A stretch of 64,000 nt of DNA from Cercophora sp. LCS_1 (GCA_036250225.1 JAPZLL010000039.1:186001-250000); one strand, 5' to 3'. Positions 45,377 through 57,324 are shown, counted from the stretch's first letter. Notes: a model not told the origin generated them from the sequence alone. Made by a program: numbers and translations.

Positions 45377-46326
45377 CTACATCCACCTCTCCAACTCCCC
45401 CTCCGTCCACTCCCACAACCTCCTCACCACCTCCTCATCTCTACTCGCCTTCGTTTCCTTGTGGCTCCTCACCCCAACCGGCTCGTAAAACGCGCCCCCT
45501 TCCACATCCTCCGCCTTACATCCAACCGCCCACAGCAAATTCCCCGTCCCCTCTTCCACACTCTGCACCTTCGCCGTCAAATACACCACCGCCTTCTCCC
45601 ACAAACTCGCTCCCTTCACCATCCCCGTATTCACCACCCCGGGCGTAATGCTAAAGCTCAACACCCCCGGCACCCTCCTCGATAGCTCTCTAGCATACAA
45701 CAAGTTCGCTAGCTTGCTCTGTCCGTACCGGCGCCATCGCCCCAGCGGCATGTCCTGCGGTGTTTTGAGCGTGTCGAAACAGATACCCTCCGCCGGAGCG
45801 CCGCGGAAGGATTCACTGGACACCAAAATCACTCGCGGCGCGGGACTCTTGAGCAGCGAGGGGAGAAGTCGGCGGATGAGCAGGGCGTGGCCGAGGTGGT
45901 TGGTGGCGAATTGGATTTCGTAGCCGTCAGGGGACAAAGAGGGGGGGAGGGCCATGACGCCGGCGTTGCAGAGGAGAATGTCGAGGTGCGAAAGAGTGGA
46001 AAGGAGGGAGGCGGTGGTGGAGTGGATGGCGGAGAGGGAGGAGAGGTCGCAGGGGAGGAAGGTGGTGGTGGTGGAGGGGGCTATTTTGGTGATGGTGGAG
46101 ATGACGGTGGCGGCGGCGGTGGTGTTGCGCCCGGTGAAGAGGAGGTGAGCGGGATTGTGGGATGCAAGGGCGGTGAGGGTTGCGGCGCCGATTCCGGCGG
46201 TTCCTGGTGATTGTTGGTTATTAGGCGGTGGGGCTTGAATGGGGAGAACATACCTCCAGTGATGAGGATGATTTTGCCAGTGAGGTCAGGCATGTCCTTG
46301 GCGGGGTCAAATTTGGTTGGTGCCAT
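45377..46326 (-). CDS. Short-chain dehydrogenase/reductase (299 aa)
   Basis: Two exons: 46326-46254 and 46203-45377. Classical SDR Rossmann fold: the NAD(P)-binding glycine motif TGGTAGIGAATL is assembled across the intron. It continues with DILLCNAGVMA (NAG), NHLGHALLIRRLLPSLL, RVILVSSES (catalytic Ser), and YGQSKLANLLYARELS (YxxxK, catalytic Tyr and Lys). The order and the FATNHLGH block place it with retinol-dehydrogenase/WW-oxidoreductase-like fungal SDRs acting on small lipophilic ketones or alcohols; the true substrate is unknown. No targeting signal. Length is normal. Confidence 0.93.
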
Positions 46327-46827
46327 CTTGTCGCAGATGGTCTAGGAGTGCTGAGGGTTCGAGTCGGCCAGTTGAAATGAAGGGTGGCTGTGATAATAGC
46401 TGAAGAGGCGATGGATATGGGACATCGAATTGATGCTACAGCCCGATGTTATATAAGGTCCCGGCAGCGCGACTGAAGATGTCAGGAGGAATGTTGCGGA
46501 GCCGGGCTGCCGGATTTTCCTGGTATCCGGGTCGGCCGTTCGCGGAACTGATAAGCCAGACCAATAGAAAGTCGTCGGGATGGTATGCTCGTTTGAGCAT
46601 GCTGCCCCTCCATCCTGTGGCAGCAAAATAAAACTCAGAGTCGTTAGTTCTACGTGCCGTGATGACCCAACCCCAGTTATGAAGGACGACAAGCGACCAT
46701 TCTCTGTCATGTCGCATGAATCCATCCGGGTAGTAAAGCGAGTGGTTGGGAACAACCCCGCGATGAAAAGGAGAACGGGTGTCGATATATCGCCTCTTAG
46801 CTTGTAACCACCGATGCACCGTTCGTC
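46327..46827. other. Intergenic, no gene recognised
   Basis: SDR promoter and 3' flank of the kinase gene. A minus-strand ORF (46436-46912) overlaps the kinase 3' end in another frame and is not supported. Confidence 0.45.
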
Positions 46828-49800
46828 TCAAGAGTATTCCTCGTCCCAGTACGTGTAAACCGACCCAATGACTGCAAAAAGAAACGACGTAAGCACCGCC
46901 GCGATTCCCCACCCCTGTTCTGATGTCTTGTACAGAGCAGCGTAAATCACGCCCACAGATATTCCAACAGCAAATAAGAAAAGAAGCAAGCAGAAGATGG
47001 CCGTTTTCCGCACGCCTTCCACGATATAGACGCCCCAGCCCGATATGAAAGTCCCCGGTTCGGGCGCCTCATGCACGCTGCCAACCCTCTTAGGGAAGCG
47101 CTTAAACCAAATGGAGTACTGGTGGTGGGCCACATAGCGTCTCGGTCCAGGGTCCTCGGCTTCTTGTCGAGCTTGCTCGAGGTAGTGGTAGAAGTTATTG
47201 AACTTCATTGGGGGTAAGGGGCTCATAGGACATTCCTGGTACTTGTATCGCTTGTTCTCGACTTCTTCTTCCGGGGGTATGCAGTTGGGCCTGTCGAAGA
47301 TGTCCACAAGCTCTGGGTGTGTTGACGGGAGCCCGAACTAAACGGTCGTACCATAGTTAGCAAAGCTGCCCGCTGAGTGCCGCGAAAATTAATGAATGAG
47401 TGACTCTAGCCTTGAAGCTAATGAATAAGAGCGCTAGCACACTGATATGAATGAAAGCTACCAAGGACACATGAGAAACTGAGCTCTCACTTACATTCAC
47501 CCAGTGGATGTCGACGGGCTTCTTGAAGACCCTCCTCAGCCAACTCGGCCAGTCAGACCGAGACCTGAAGCGGTAGTAATTCTGCCATATCTTGTTAAAC
47601 AGCACGCCATCGGTGCAGCTGTCGTCAACCATGATTTCGGCCAAGTATAACCTATGCTTGCCAGTGTTGATACATAGCTCGATGTAAATCGAAGGTGGTT
47701 GTGAGCTTTGGGTACTTGATTGCGAATTACCAACGAGCACCTGCCCCTGACTCGGACCGGAATTGGCCCCGGAGGCGTGTCTGTTACTTCTTGCGGTTGT
47801 GGTCGTTTGGTAGCTGCCGAATTGGTACACGGGAGCAGGTCGTGTCACCGTTGCCGAAGACGAAGATGAAGCGGACCCGGACGCCGCTCCGGCAACGGCT
47901 GCCGAATGCGCTAGCGGTAGTTCCCGGTCCATCATATTGTGGACTGAATACATACGGCGAAGCTCTTGGACAAGCCGCTGAACTGCCTGGGGCCTTGAGT
48001 TCTCGAAATCGGTATACTGAATACCCCCGCACGACTGAACCGCAATAGAGCGTTAGCCAGCGCACTAATATCTCCCGGCCAGTGAAGCAGTGTATGAGAC
48101 AAGAGGAAGGAAACAGCACAAGAAATGACATACGCATCTCCATTCTACTCGTCGATGACCCATTTGAAGCCTTGGCCGTACCAAACGTTGAACCAATAAG
48201 GCAGGCCATTCCAGCCAGCTAACTGCATCTATGAGGGAATCTGTGTCCAGAATCTCATCTAAGATAGGAATCGGGTCTGTGGGACTGTCCGGGGAGGTCG
48301 TCTCGGCCTGCTTTTGTTTTCGAATATCAGTAGGACTTTGAGAACCCTCTGGGTATTGTTGCTCATCAAGACCGTGTTCGGTTCGTTCAAGCTCTTCATC
48401 CACGCTTTCTAACATGGTGAGCGGCAAATTCGGTTCCATTTCTTCGGACAGTCCTGTGTTTATGTCAGATTCCCCTCTCGGCTGCGAGCTTAGAGCGGTC
48501 CCGTCTGACGGCCCCTCATGATTTAAGCGCAGAAAATAGGCCGGATTGATCAAGCCCTTGTGATACATCTGGTTGGTCGTGGCACGCAGGGTCCCACTGC
48601 TGGCCCGTTGTTTTGGGTCAATGCAGAGCATCTGGTTTTCTACCAAGTCAAGGAGGTCGGCCAGATAGTCACTGCAGTTAGGGTGGCGGCGCAACATCCG
48701 AAGCCACTAACTCCGGTCAACTCCTTTGTACCTATTCAAGTACGGTTGTACTTACCTCTGTAACGCTGGGCTTGGTCACTGCTCCCAGCGAACCGGTAGA
48801 TGGATCCTGCACCAAGTTGAAGAATTTATCTTCTTTGATCACAGAGTCACCAGCATCGTCTAACAGCCGAAGGTCCACGAACAGATTCTCGGTCGCGTCC
48901 CAGCCGAGGAGATACCAGGTTAGGTACTCGAGGAGGACACAGCCAAGAGCCCAGATGTCCGAGTTTCTCGAGATTCTGCCGTTCTGGAGCTCAAATTCCG
49001 GGCTCCGGTAAGTAGCCGTGACACCCAAAGCCTTTGACTCCGGTCCATTTTCAGGCGACCGCAACTTTGCGAGACCAAAGTCCGTAAGTTTGAGAACACC
49101 ATCAGAACCATTGCTGCGTCCCGACGGATCCTCTTTATACCATAGAATATTCTCCGGTTTGATATCCCCATGACGGCCAAAAAACTTGGGAGATGATTTG
49201 GAAGATTCCGATGAGGAGGAGGCATGCGTGGTGGTTTTGCCGTTTATCGCCTCCAAAGCCGAGAGCAAACCTGTAATCTGCTTGGCCATCCACGACACGA
49301 GCTTGAGGGAGGGCTGAGGGTTCGGATGCTTCTCCCAAAACTGTCGGAGGTCTCCGTCCGCCCAGGGGAAGAGCATGAAGTACCGATCATCCTTCTTGTA
49401 AGACCCTAGAAGATTTACAATGTGTGAGGACTTGAGCTTCTCTAGTACAGCAGCTTCTCTAGCGAATTCGCTCTGCGATCTCAACACTTTGACAGCAACG
49501 TGATTAACCTACAAAAGAGTATCAGATACTGGAAAGAGAATTGGGATGGTCTGAATGGGGGGCTATACCGATCCTTGGTGGAGATGGGAATGTGGAATGT
49601 CATCGCGTAGTGTGGCACGCAAGACTCGACCAGAGCCCCCCAATTGAACTGGGTCACCTGTCGAGACATCAATGCGGAATGGCAGACCATCAAGCCCGTT
49701 CCCGTCCACCAGAGTGGCTTGGATCGAATCTGGATTTGCATCTGGGGCATCGTCCCGTGTATCCTCTATTCCTGGGTTTGTTGCCTCTGTAACCGCATGA

Positions 49801-50089
49801 TCTCCAGGACGCCTGCCTAAGTCCCGACTAGTCCGGAAATCTTGGATGGTTTGCCTGCCCCAGCGAGCGGAATCGGCTCCGCTTGGCACATTATGTCGAC
49901 TGTGACCGGTTGTGGTCGTCGTCGGCTGGACCTCTATGGAGCGACGCAGCGAGCGTCTGAGAGCTGCTCGAAGTTCATTGGCCGATGTCAAGTCAGAAAC
50001 TACTGAACTGGACAGCCGAAACTGTCTTCGGGATCAATCCACCATACTTAAAACGGAGCAGTATTTCCTGTCCTTACCGGATTAGCCAT
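46828..50089 (-). CDS. Protein kinase fused to a C-terminal membrane module (946 aa)
   Basis: Six exons, all phase 0: 50089-50078 (12 nt), 50021-49569, 49508-48756, 48706-48134, 48034-47495, 47337-46828. Kinase domain about 120-450: VAVKVL with Lys162, HGDIKPEN with catalytic Asp270, LTDFGLAKL with Asp298, TYRSPEFEL, then the IWALGCVLLEYLTW and DPKQRASS subdomains, so an active Ser/Thr kinase is expected. After a linker comes a module common in fungal immunity-type proteins: CGGIQYTDFENSRPQAVQRL, IYIELCINTGKHRLYLAEI, KKPVDIHWVNFGLPSTHPEL, YKYQECPMSPLPPM, GWGVYIVEG. It ends with two membrane helices (TAIFCLLLFLFAVGISVGVI; GIAAVLTSFLFAVIGSVYTY). Nothing suggests a separate start for the second half: the 48134/48034 junction is in phase with a consensus GTATGT donor. 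Role inferred: membrane-anchored signalling. Confidence 0.83.
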
Positions 50090-50342
50090 CACCACTTGGG
50101 CAGCAAATGCGAAGTGTCGTGTGACCGTAGTTGATGCCAGAACCCCGGTTGGAGCACAAGAAAAAAAATAGTATTATGTACAGGGGGAACAAGACTGCGA
50201 ATGCAGTGGTGGTATCGGTGTATTTTCGGGATAGGCCTCCCAAGAAGGTGTATCTAGATAGCCTCCCCTCGCCTCTGGCGAAGAGGCCTTCTCTAAAAAC
50301 AATATATACATACATGCATACATGTACATAAAGATGTACAGA
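50090..50342. other. Spacer between kinase promoter and LINE fragment
   Basis: No gene; short AC/AT-rich patch (TACATACATG-like) at 50308-50325. Confidence 0.5.
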
Positions 50343-51147
50343 CCCCTCAAGGCCCTAGCCAGAGCGGCAGTACCAGCTTACAAAACCGCGCCAAACTCGG
50401 CCGTGCTAAGAGAGTCAGGAATCCTGCCCACATCAGTCTGGGCAAAGGTCGACGCAGCCAGAGCCAATGCCCGGTGGTAGAAAGGCTTACCCCCTTCAAA
50501 GCGAGGGCGGCTCGGTATAAGCCCCCACCCCTTACTAGACTACAACAGCGCGCAGCACTGCCAGCAAAACCCACCTAAGCCGGTGGCACTCCATATGCCA
50601 ACCCTAGGCAGAGATGCAGTCAAGGACAAGGCGACAGCGGCCACGGAACACGCAACTCAAGTCAACAGGACACATACCTCGACAAAACTAGTGTATACGC
50701 ATGGGTCGAAACCAGATCGAGCAGGCTGGGCGTGGGTAGAATGCTTTCCAGGTCGGGAAAAACCTGTAAAGGTGGAACAAAACCCCCTACCGAAGGCAAA
50801 GGTCTTCGACGCAGAGGTCGTTGCAATCCGCAGAGCAGTGAAGAAGGCGTCCCGAGGAAGACCGACCGAGACAAGGGTAATTATACTTAGACAACCTCGC
50901 CGTACTGGAGAGCTGTAAATACAGACCAGTACCCAGTCCACAGGCCAAAGCACTAAAGGTGTAAGAAACCCCCAGGAGAAGAAAGAACATAACACTACAC
51001 TAGTGCCCCGGCTACTGAGGGATTACTGGGAACGAAGCGGCAGATATAGCAGCCAAGACAGCGGCCACCGAAGAACCCAAGGCGTGGCCGCCCACGGTGG
51101 CGTGGGTCAAGGCACAGGCAAAGAAAAAAAGAAAAGAGGTCGTATAG
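50343..51147 (+). mobile_element. 3' part of a Tad1-like LINE ORF2 (RNase H), RIP-damaged
   Basis: Broken frames spell the end of a non-LTR retrotransposon ORF2. At 50346-50475 the reverse-transcriptase tail ends with SAVLRESGILPTSVW. The RNase H domain starts VYTHGSKPDRAGWAW (first catalytic Asp replaced by His) and continues with KVFDAEVVAIRRAVKKA. At 51004-51147 the piece CPG-Y-stop-GITGNEAADIAAKTA shows the HxG motif. The codons TAC (51013) and TGA (51016) stand where CAC and CGA are expected, both C-to-T, the RIP signature. Runs into lysine-rich codons and TAG. Non-functional. Confidence 0.8.
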
Positions 51148-51541
51148 GCCTAGTGGGAGTCTACTGCCCTGGAAAGCTACAAGAAGCTAAGGCTAGTGTG
51201 ATAAGGGGCAGTCACAACCAACACTCGACCGATACTAGCATGGGTCTGATATCGAGTGTGCGCTGGCTTGCGGCTTGGAACAGAGTGTGTGGCCCTGAGG
51301 GCACTGAACAAATCTATTCCACAACACAATAATTGTCTGCGTCCAACTCTCTCCCCTGTATTCTTCCTGTTTTCTGGTTCCAGCCAATCAGACAGCGAGA
51401 AAAGTACAGACCTAAAACACCAAACCTCCATCACCAATAACCACACTTCGATAACCGACTCCGACAGAGCGCGCGGACCTGAGAGTTACCGCCCCCCCCC
51501 CCGCCCTTCCTTCATTCCGCAAAACATAAGTAATACCGACA
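51148..51541. other. LINE 3'/5' untranslated-like spacer
   Basis: Between the ORF2 end of one LINE fragment and the ORF1-like frame of the next; a C-run of about 10 at 51493-51503. No gene. Confidence 0.45.
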
Positions 51542-52090
51542 ATGACCACCCCTGAGCGCTCTCCGCTGCTAAACCAGGCTAAGAGAGGCCAAACCGGTAT
51601 GCTGGCTCAGGTTCTCCTGGTGCGCAACGAACACGAAGCCGAGATTAAGGCTAGATGGACTGTGGTCGGGGTAGCTGTGAGAGCCCTTGAAGGCAGTATA
51701 GTACAGTTCGATAAAGGGCCTGATAAGAAGTGGGCACGAAGAGTACAGGAATCCCTCTTGGGGACCATCCACGACACTGTCAGCGATAACGCCAAACGGG
51801 AGACACAACAGACAACTACCACGACCCCTAGAAAGGAAAAAGAAAAAGGGAGGACAAAGAGCCCCGGAAAGGCTAAGGCTCTACAGGCGGCACAACCCGA
51901 ACCACCACCTTCAACGCCTAATAGTCCTCCACCCAGTTACGCTCAGGCGGCCTGGGGAGCGGCACAGGCGATCAACCAGGCCCTGCTAACACCATGTAAG
52001 GAAATACCCCTGGCACACTATCTTTTCATCCTCCGACCTTTTATTCACGATCTAGAAATCGAAACCCACCTAACCGTTGTCATTAGATAA
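51542..52090 (+). mobile_element. LINE ORF1 (gag-like) fragment
   Basis: An open frame of 182 codons starting MTTPERSPLLNQAKRG with a helical N-terminus (LVRNEHEAEIKARWTVVG), a KEKEKGRTKSPGKAK basic stretch and a Pro-rich part PPPSYAQAAWGAAQAI. This composition is usual for the first ORF of Tad1-like LINEs, and the position next to the ORF2 tail supports it. It is cut off at 52090 without the zinc-knuckle region expected of a full ORF1, so it is a truncated head of a second element. Confidence 0.55.
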
Positions 52091-52451
52091 CCGTCGCGCT
52101 CTCCAGGCAAGACTGCGAAGTGTTAGGCAGGCTATCGGCTAACCTGCACAGATGTACTCGCATTTTCTAGCCCACCGGCGTCTTAAAATGCCTCTGTGCG
52201 ATGGATTGATGCGTATATACCTTTCCCTTCGTCCCGGTATCCTGCACATCATGAAAATAATCCGTCTTCCTCCATTTTGAGTATTCCGGATCACATTCTT
52301 GATGCAATCATTGCAAATTACGTGGCCTTTTCATAGTCAGTATTGCTCGAGGGGTTGTGCTGAGCACTTAGCGCATAATCCCGCTAGCACTGAGTCCTGG
52401 ACGAAACATATAGGGCGCTGCGTTCCATAGACCCTCCTCATTGGTTGTAAT
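52091..52451. other. Repeat-derived spacer
   Basis: No coding sequence recognised; more AT-rich than the surrounding genes. Confidence 0.4.
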
Positions 52452-52698
52452 TGTAACACCCCGGACGTGGAATACGGCTGATCGGAGAGCTGAATAGGGG
52501 CTGAGCTGGACTGGCGAAGTCAGTTCAACCGGCCGGACATCACCGCAATAGTACCGGTATAATGAGAGCTCTCTGGCTCCGCCAGAGAGCGGAGGACAGG
52601 CTTCAATTTATCACTTACCCAACCCCTTGCTATATCTATCCTCCACCCTCTTGCAGTGCAACCCCCTATCCTCGCCCCCTGACGCAGCCGGCGTTACA
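52452..52698. mobile_element. LTR-like segment (TGTAAC...GTTACA)
   Basis: A 247-bp stretch with 6-nt inverted termini: begins TGTAACACCCCGGACGTGG and ends GCGTTACA, the form of many fungal Ty3/Gypsy LTRs. Contains CTCTGGCTCCGCCAGAGAG, shared with the LTR-like segment near 9.5 kb. No target-site duplication is obvious and no pol genes flank it, so it would be a solo LTR. Confidence 0.5.
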
Positions 52699-53419
52699 GA
52701 GGGTAACTATATGTGGGCTCATCGTATGCTAAGGGAAGGACTACTGCCCCCAGCCCCCGTCTCTTTAGATTCCTTGCTGGACATCCCCCTCCTTCCTTCA
52801 GGACCGTGGCCATGTTCTGGGCTCCTCGGTTAGAGTTGAAGAATTCAACATGGGGAACTGTGGCGCAGCACTTTAGGTGCCTTGGATGCTTAGCGCTTGT
52901 GCAAAGATGTGCCGCGGGTGCTTAGCGCCTGTACGGCCTATGCAGGATCACGTACTTAGAGCGCGTGCAGAGGGATTCGTCAGAATACTCGGTTCGTCTT
53001 TAAAACCATTGAAGCGTTGAGATTCTTGCAGCTGTGACGACCTTGGTCTAAGCTGCGCAGTTAGTGCGAGACCCTGATGGACACTTAGCTTGCTCAGCAC
53101 TACCATTCCCGACCCAAACGTCGAAGCAAAGGATAGAAAACTCCCACCAAACCGGACCGCCACAGTGAGGTTCAATCATGGCTGCTCCAAACCAGCGCTC
53201 AGGCTCCCTTCTAGTTGTGTGGTTGAGGATTCAGCACAAGCATAATCAAGGTGACACTTGCCTGCGCAATTGCTAAGGACTCGTGTGACAGTGCAGGTTG
53301 TTAACCGGCGATGATATCGCGGCAGCAACTGAAATAACACCTTCTCGAGGCATATTGCAGGAGCGCTCGGAGGGAGGGATTTCGCACTGCCTCTTGTATT
53401 CATACCACCGGATTCAACA
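52699..53419. other. Repeat-rich spacer, no gene
   Basis: Short partial repeats of TGCTTAGCGC(T/C)TGT at about 52886-52935; otherwise nothing recognised before the rhodopsin-domain gene's 3' end. Confidence 0.4.
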
Positions 53420-54701
53420 CTAGATAGATCCTGATTTTGAACTCTTCTCCTCCTTCTCATCTTCTCCACCCGCTCCAACAAACATCCAGGGCTGCTGCTG
53501 GCCCGGAACGGGACGGCAGGGGCCGGAACCAATCGTCGGAACGCGCCCGGTCGAGTCGACCACTTCGACGTCGCCTTGGCGGTTCTGTCTATTGCCATCC
53601 CCACCACCCGGGGTCATGAGATTGGGGAACCACTTGGTTAGAAGTGGCTTCATGGTCATGTTGCACGCGACGACAACGGTTGCGTTTGTCTCGATACACG
53701 ACCACAGCGCCGTGGGGATATTGTCGAAATGGAAATCGACGCTGGTGGCTGTAATCTTGAGAATGTACACGCGGACGATCGAGAGGGCGCAGATACTAAG
53801 GGTGTCAGTCAAGGCTGGACAAATTATCAACAAAGCGCCGGGATGAACTCACAAGAAACCCATGGCGAACAAGAACAGGAGCAGGGCCTTTTGCCTCGTG
53901 TGAAAGTTGACACGAAGAATAACGGGCATGGGCAAAAGATAGATCAAAAAGTCGACAACGACTTGAAGGTACGTCTTGGCCCACCACATGTCCTTATGAT
54001 GGCAGTAGGCGCCGCGAGACAGAACATCAAAGTCCCAAAACGCCGTCAGGGGTATGCAGGCGGTGACGACCATGAGGACCGTGAGGACGTTGTAGATGAC
54101 GACGATGGCCAAAAGCACGTAGGCGGTACGGCGGACCCACGGGACATTCCAGATTCGGATGTACAGCATCGTGATCGAGATTTGGGCGCAGCAGCGGCTG
54201 AGCTCGTAGAAAAAGATGGTGTACCAGCCGGCCTAGATGGGTAATCAGTCAAGGGAGCCAGTGTTGGGAGTGGGACAAGACTGGGCCGCATACCTTGTTG
54301 AGGGGACCGAGGTTTTCGGTTGGGATGAGCCATGTGTGTTGACCGTGGCCGAGAACCGCCTCTGAAGAGCACCACTGGTTAGCCGGACTCTATAGACGGT
54401 GGCGGATGCCCGACAAATTGCACGTACCATGGACAAAGCCGCCGCACATGGCGATGGTAAAGACTTGTGCAGCCAAGATCAACCAATCCTCCCAGCCCAG
54501 AACGTTGATAATCACACGTCGGGTATAGAACCGCAGGGCGACAAAGACGGTGCCAATGACTGCAGTGATGACAGCGCAGACCATAATGTCAACCTGGTAT
54601 GACCGGTCCTGCCCACCCGGCATGCCCAGTGGTCCCCGTCCGGCGCCGGTGCCTGGCGGCGGCGCTGGCGGCGGCAAGACGGATTCGTCGCCGTCGGCCA
54701 T
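53420..54701 (-). CDS. PTH11-type rhodopsin-domain membrane protein (365 aa)
   Basis: Four exons: 54701-54428, 54361-54294, 54232-53853, 53795-53420. Seven-helix fungal rhodopsin-domain family related to the PTH11 receptors but without a CFEM domain. Signature pieces are VALRFYTRRVIINVLGWEDWLI (helix 2 and the GxEDW motif), GHGQHTWLIP, NKAGWYTIFFYELSRCCAQISI, MLYIRIWNVPWVRR, then YNVLTVLMVVTACIPLTAFWDF. Next are HHKDMWWAKTYLQVVVDFLIYLLPMPVI and ICALSIVRVYILKITATSV. The soluble tail has a Gly-rich GGGDGNRQ region. Introns restore each block. Ligand unknown; a plasma-membrane sensor or transporter-like role is usual for the family. Confidence 0.9.
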
Positions 54702-55171
54702 GTCGTCAGTCGCGAATCGACCCGTCTCAGCAGAAGTCTGCGGGGAGACTGCGTTGATGGGGATCGAGTGAATTTATCGCCAAGCTGTCAAGCCAAAGGC
54801 GGTTAGCCGTCGGCCAAGAACTGGGGAACTTTGGGTCGCCCATGTCAAGCCCTCGCGCATCAATTCAGGCGCTTGGTCATTTGGCGCGTCTGACCGCGAC
54901 GAGCTGATGCCATCTTGGCAGATCTCATTCGTCGCCAAGGCGAGCCTTGATCCACCCACTAGACCCAGAAAACGTCTAGTCGTGTCCCTGCGCAGATCCC
55001 GCGGTGCGTGTCTTGCCCATTCTTGCCTAGCCTCCTCTCATGATCCGATGCGGAGCGCAAGCTCGCAGGGGAAGAATTTGGGTCGGGACAACCGTGGCAA
55101 ACTGGTGTCAAGGATTTTGTTCTCGGTGGGATTGCCAAGCTCTGCCTCCAAGGGGTTCGGACGGGGAATCC
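54702..55171. other. Intergenic, no gene recognised
   Basis: Promoter of the rhodopsin-domain gene and 3' flank of the HET pseudogene. Confidence 0.45.
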
Positions 55172-57324
55172 TCAAACCAGACAGATGGTTCTCTTCGCCG
55201 CGTCGTTGGGCGGCATCCTCCTGGCGCTGAACACATACACCCTCTCCGACACAAGCTTGGTTCTCTTGACTCGTTTGAAGGGGTTGGTGTCTGGAGCGCT
55301 TTCCCAGACCTTTTCTGTCTTTTGAACCTCGACGAGCATCAAGTTCAGACTCGGCTCCCATTTACCCACCTCCGGCGCTGGCGGGAGTGCGTGCGTGCCG
55401 TTTCGAAGCTTGAACCAAGAGTCAAACGGCCGGGACCCCGACATGAGCACCAAGCAGAACTCTGGTGACGGGTTTTGTCCGCTGAACCTTTGTCGATTGA
55501 TGCGGACCTTCATGGCGAGCTGGGCGTCCACGGCCAGGTAACTCTCCTCGAAGAAGGTGCTTGCAATGAACTCAAGCACATGTCGCCTAGCCTTTGCGGG
55601 ATTTCGCGCCGGTTGCATCAGCCGTGGCAACTCGATATCAGGGACGGTATTGTGATACCAGCTGTAGGGCTCCTCATTGATTCCAAAATGTAGAGTGTCC
55701 GGTTTCCCAGTTCTGGAACGTCCTTAGCCGCGGCGATATCTGCGCTAATCATGCCGTGTCTCACCATGGTATTTCGTTCGTCACAACGAGCCAAGAAATA
55801 TCTTGATTCGTCTTTGGAGACTAACCGCACCAAGACCAGCTTAGGAACCCTAGTCGTCTTTCGGCACGTGGGTCGACACGCCACAACAAAGCAATGTCAA
55901 AGATACGCTCCGGAAGCCTAAAGCCAGAAGGCCCCAGCCAAGGGTCTAGGCCGTTGAGGACGCCACCAAACGCGGCAAGGATGCCGGCATCACGCGCCAA
56001 GTTCCGCTTCACGCACTCCGTCAACAGGTCCTAGTAGACGAAGAAACTCGCAAGCGTCCGGCCCTGCTCATCCCAGGAGACCAGGCCCAGGGCAGGCGGC
56101 GGAGAGAGGGTAGTTTGACTCTGCTGATCGGTGGTGGGCATTTTCTTGGCCAGCTTCCAAGCGTCGACAGGCCGGGCGAATCCAAGAGGTTCCATGGAGT
56201 AATCCTCCGCCCAGGTAGCGTCGGGGCATTGGTAGTAGACCTGATGCTCGGTGAAGAAGAGCAGGCGTTTGGAAAATATTATTCTTGGAGGGTCCAACCA
56301 TTCGTCTCCCACTCCGGGCGGCCCATGAGGTCAGTCAACGTCGGTTTCGCATACATGATATCCAGCACAAACGATTTGAATCTAAGGCTTCTTCCGACCC
56401 GTGTACATGCGCGAATCCCTGGTAGCGCACAATCAGCGTTCGAGGTGACGCCAACTAGGGTGCAGATGGCTTCACGATAGATCTTGTCCATACTGTGAAT
56501 CTGGTGGTCGAGGTCCTTGCTATCGTCATGCTGGATGCACAGTGCATCTATCCAGAGGTAGTCGATACCCGACCGCCGCGTGGCCTCGATTGCATCTCGA
56601 AACGTTTGGGGAAGGTCAACGCTGGTCAGCCCGCCGCGTGTCTTGAAGAGCTCTCTATTCTGAGCGCTGAGGCGAATCGGATTGCTGTCTCCCGATACGT
56701 AGCTCAGAGCGGCGTACGGGAAGTTCAAGTTGGCCTTGACGATGCAACCCCTCCCCACGTCGACCAGGCGAAAGGACGAAGCCCACGGAATATCAGCTAG
56801 CGATTCTCCGTGTCTAAAGAGTCACGCCGGGAGTGATGTGAGTGGTTCCGATTGCATTCGTACAGCCAGCCACGGATTAAGCTCTAGTCTGCGGTTTCTG
56901 CAATGGCTCGCCCCGTAATGGGCATGGTGAACCGTGTCGTGGCACCGGGGAGGGTCATCAATGACGTTGGCTCTACAGCCGCGGGAACAGAGCTAACAAA
57001 GGTTCCATGGAATTCGACAGCACTTAATGTCGGCAAGTCGACGGCGGCAAGTTGAAGTCTCAGTCGACATCCAGGCTCTTTGTGGTAGGTGACGGCGTAG
57101 ATGAAGATGCGCGCAGAGCGCCACCGCGCCCATGTCCGAGGCGGGTGTTGCTCGGTGCTCATTGCCTCGCTCATGAAGGCGCAAAATGCGCGGTTTTTGG
57201 CGTTGTTCAGGACGTGGGATGCTGGCCATACCCCAAGCGGTCGTGTCGTCTCAAACGGGGGTGTCAGAGTAGTCTCGATGTTTCCCTTGCAACAAATATC
57301 ACAAAGATCGCCCGAGAATTCCAT
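55172..57324 (-). pseudogene. HET-domain gene, frameshifted
   Basis: The N-terminal part opens at 57324 (MEFSGDLCDICCKG) and continues to a LIRGWLYECNRNHSHH stretch near 56850. The HET core then follows in another frame: FPYAALSYVSG, LPQTFRDAIEATRRSGIDYLW, LWIDALCIQHDD, and GWTLQE at 56279. After GWTLQE the expected continuation (IIFSKRLLFFTEHQVYYQC) is offset by one base with no intron, a true frameshift at about 56283. An in-frame TAG at 56031-56033 interrupts FFVY-DLLTECVKRN. The TAG after SWSWCG (55821-55823) instead looks like the start of an intron (GTTAGT). C-terminal fragments extend to 55172. Compare the intact HET of the fusion gene at 1449-8442. Confidence 0.78.

Noticed and set aside
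48065..48290. Alternate frame with GWNGLPYWFNVWYGQG then a stop
   Set aside because: Looked like a domain end, but the kinase frame continues in phase into the next exon via a GTATGT donor; the alternate frame ends in a stop codon.
55821..55823. TAG directly after SWSWCG in the HET pseudogene
   Set aside because: Sits in GTTAGT, a plausible intron donor, so it is not counted as an independent nonsense mutation.
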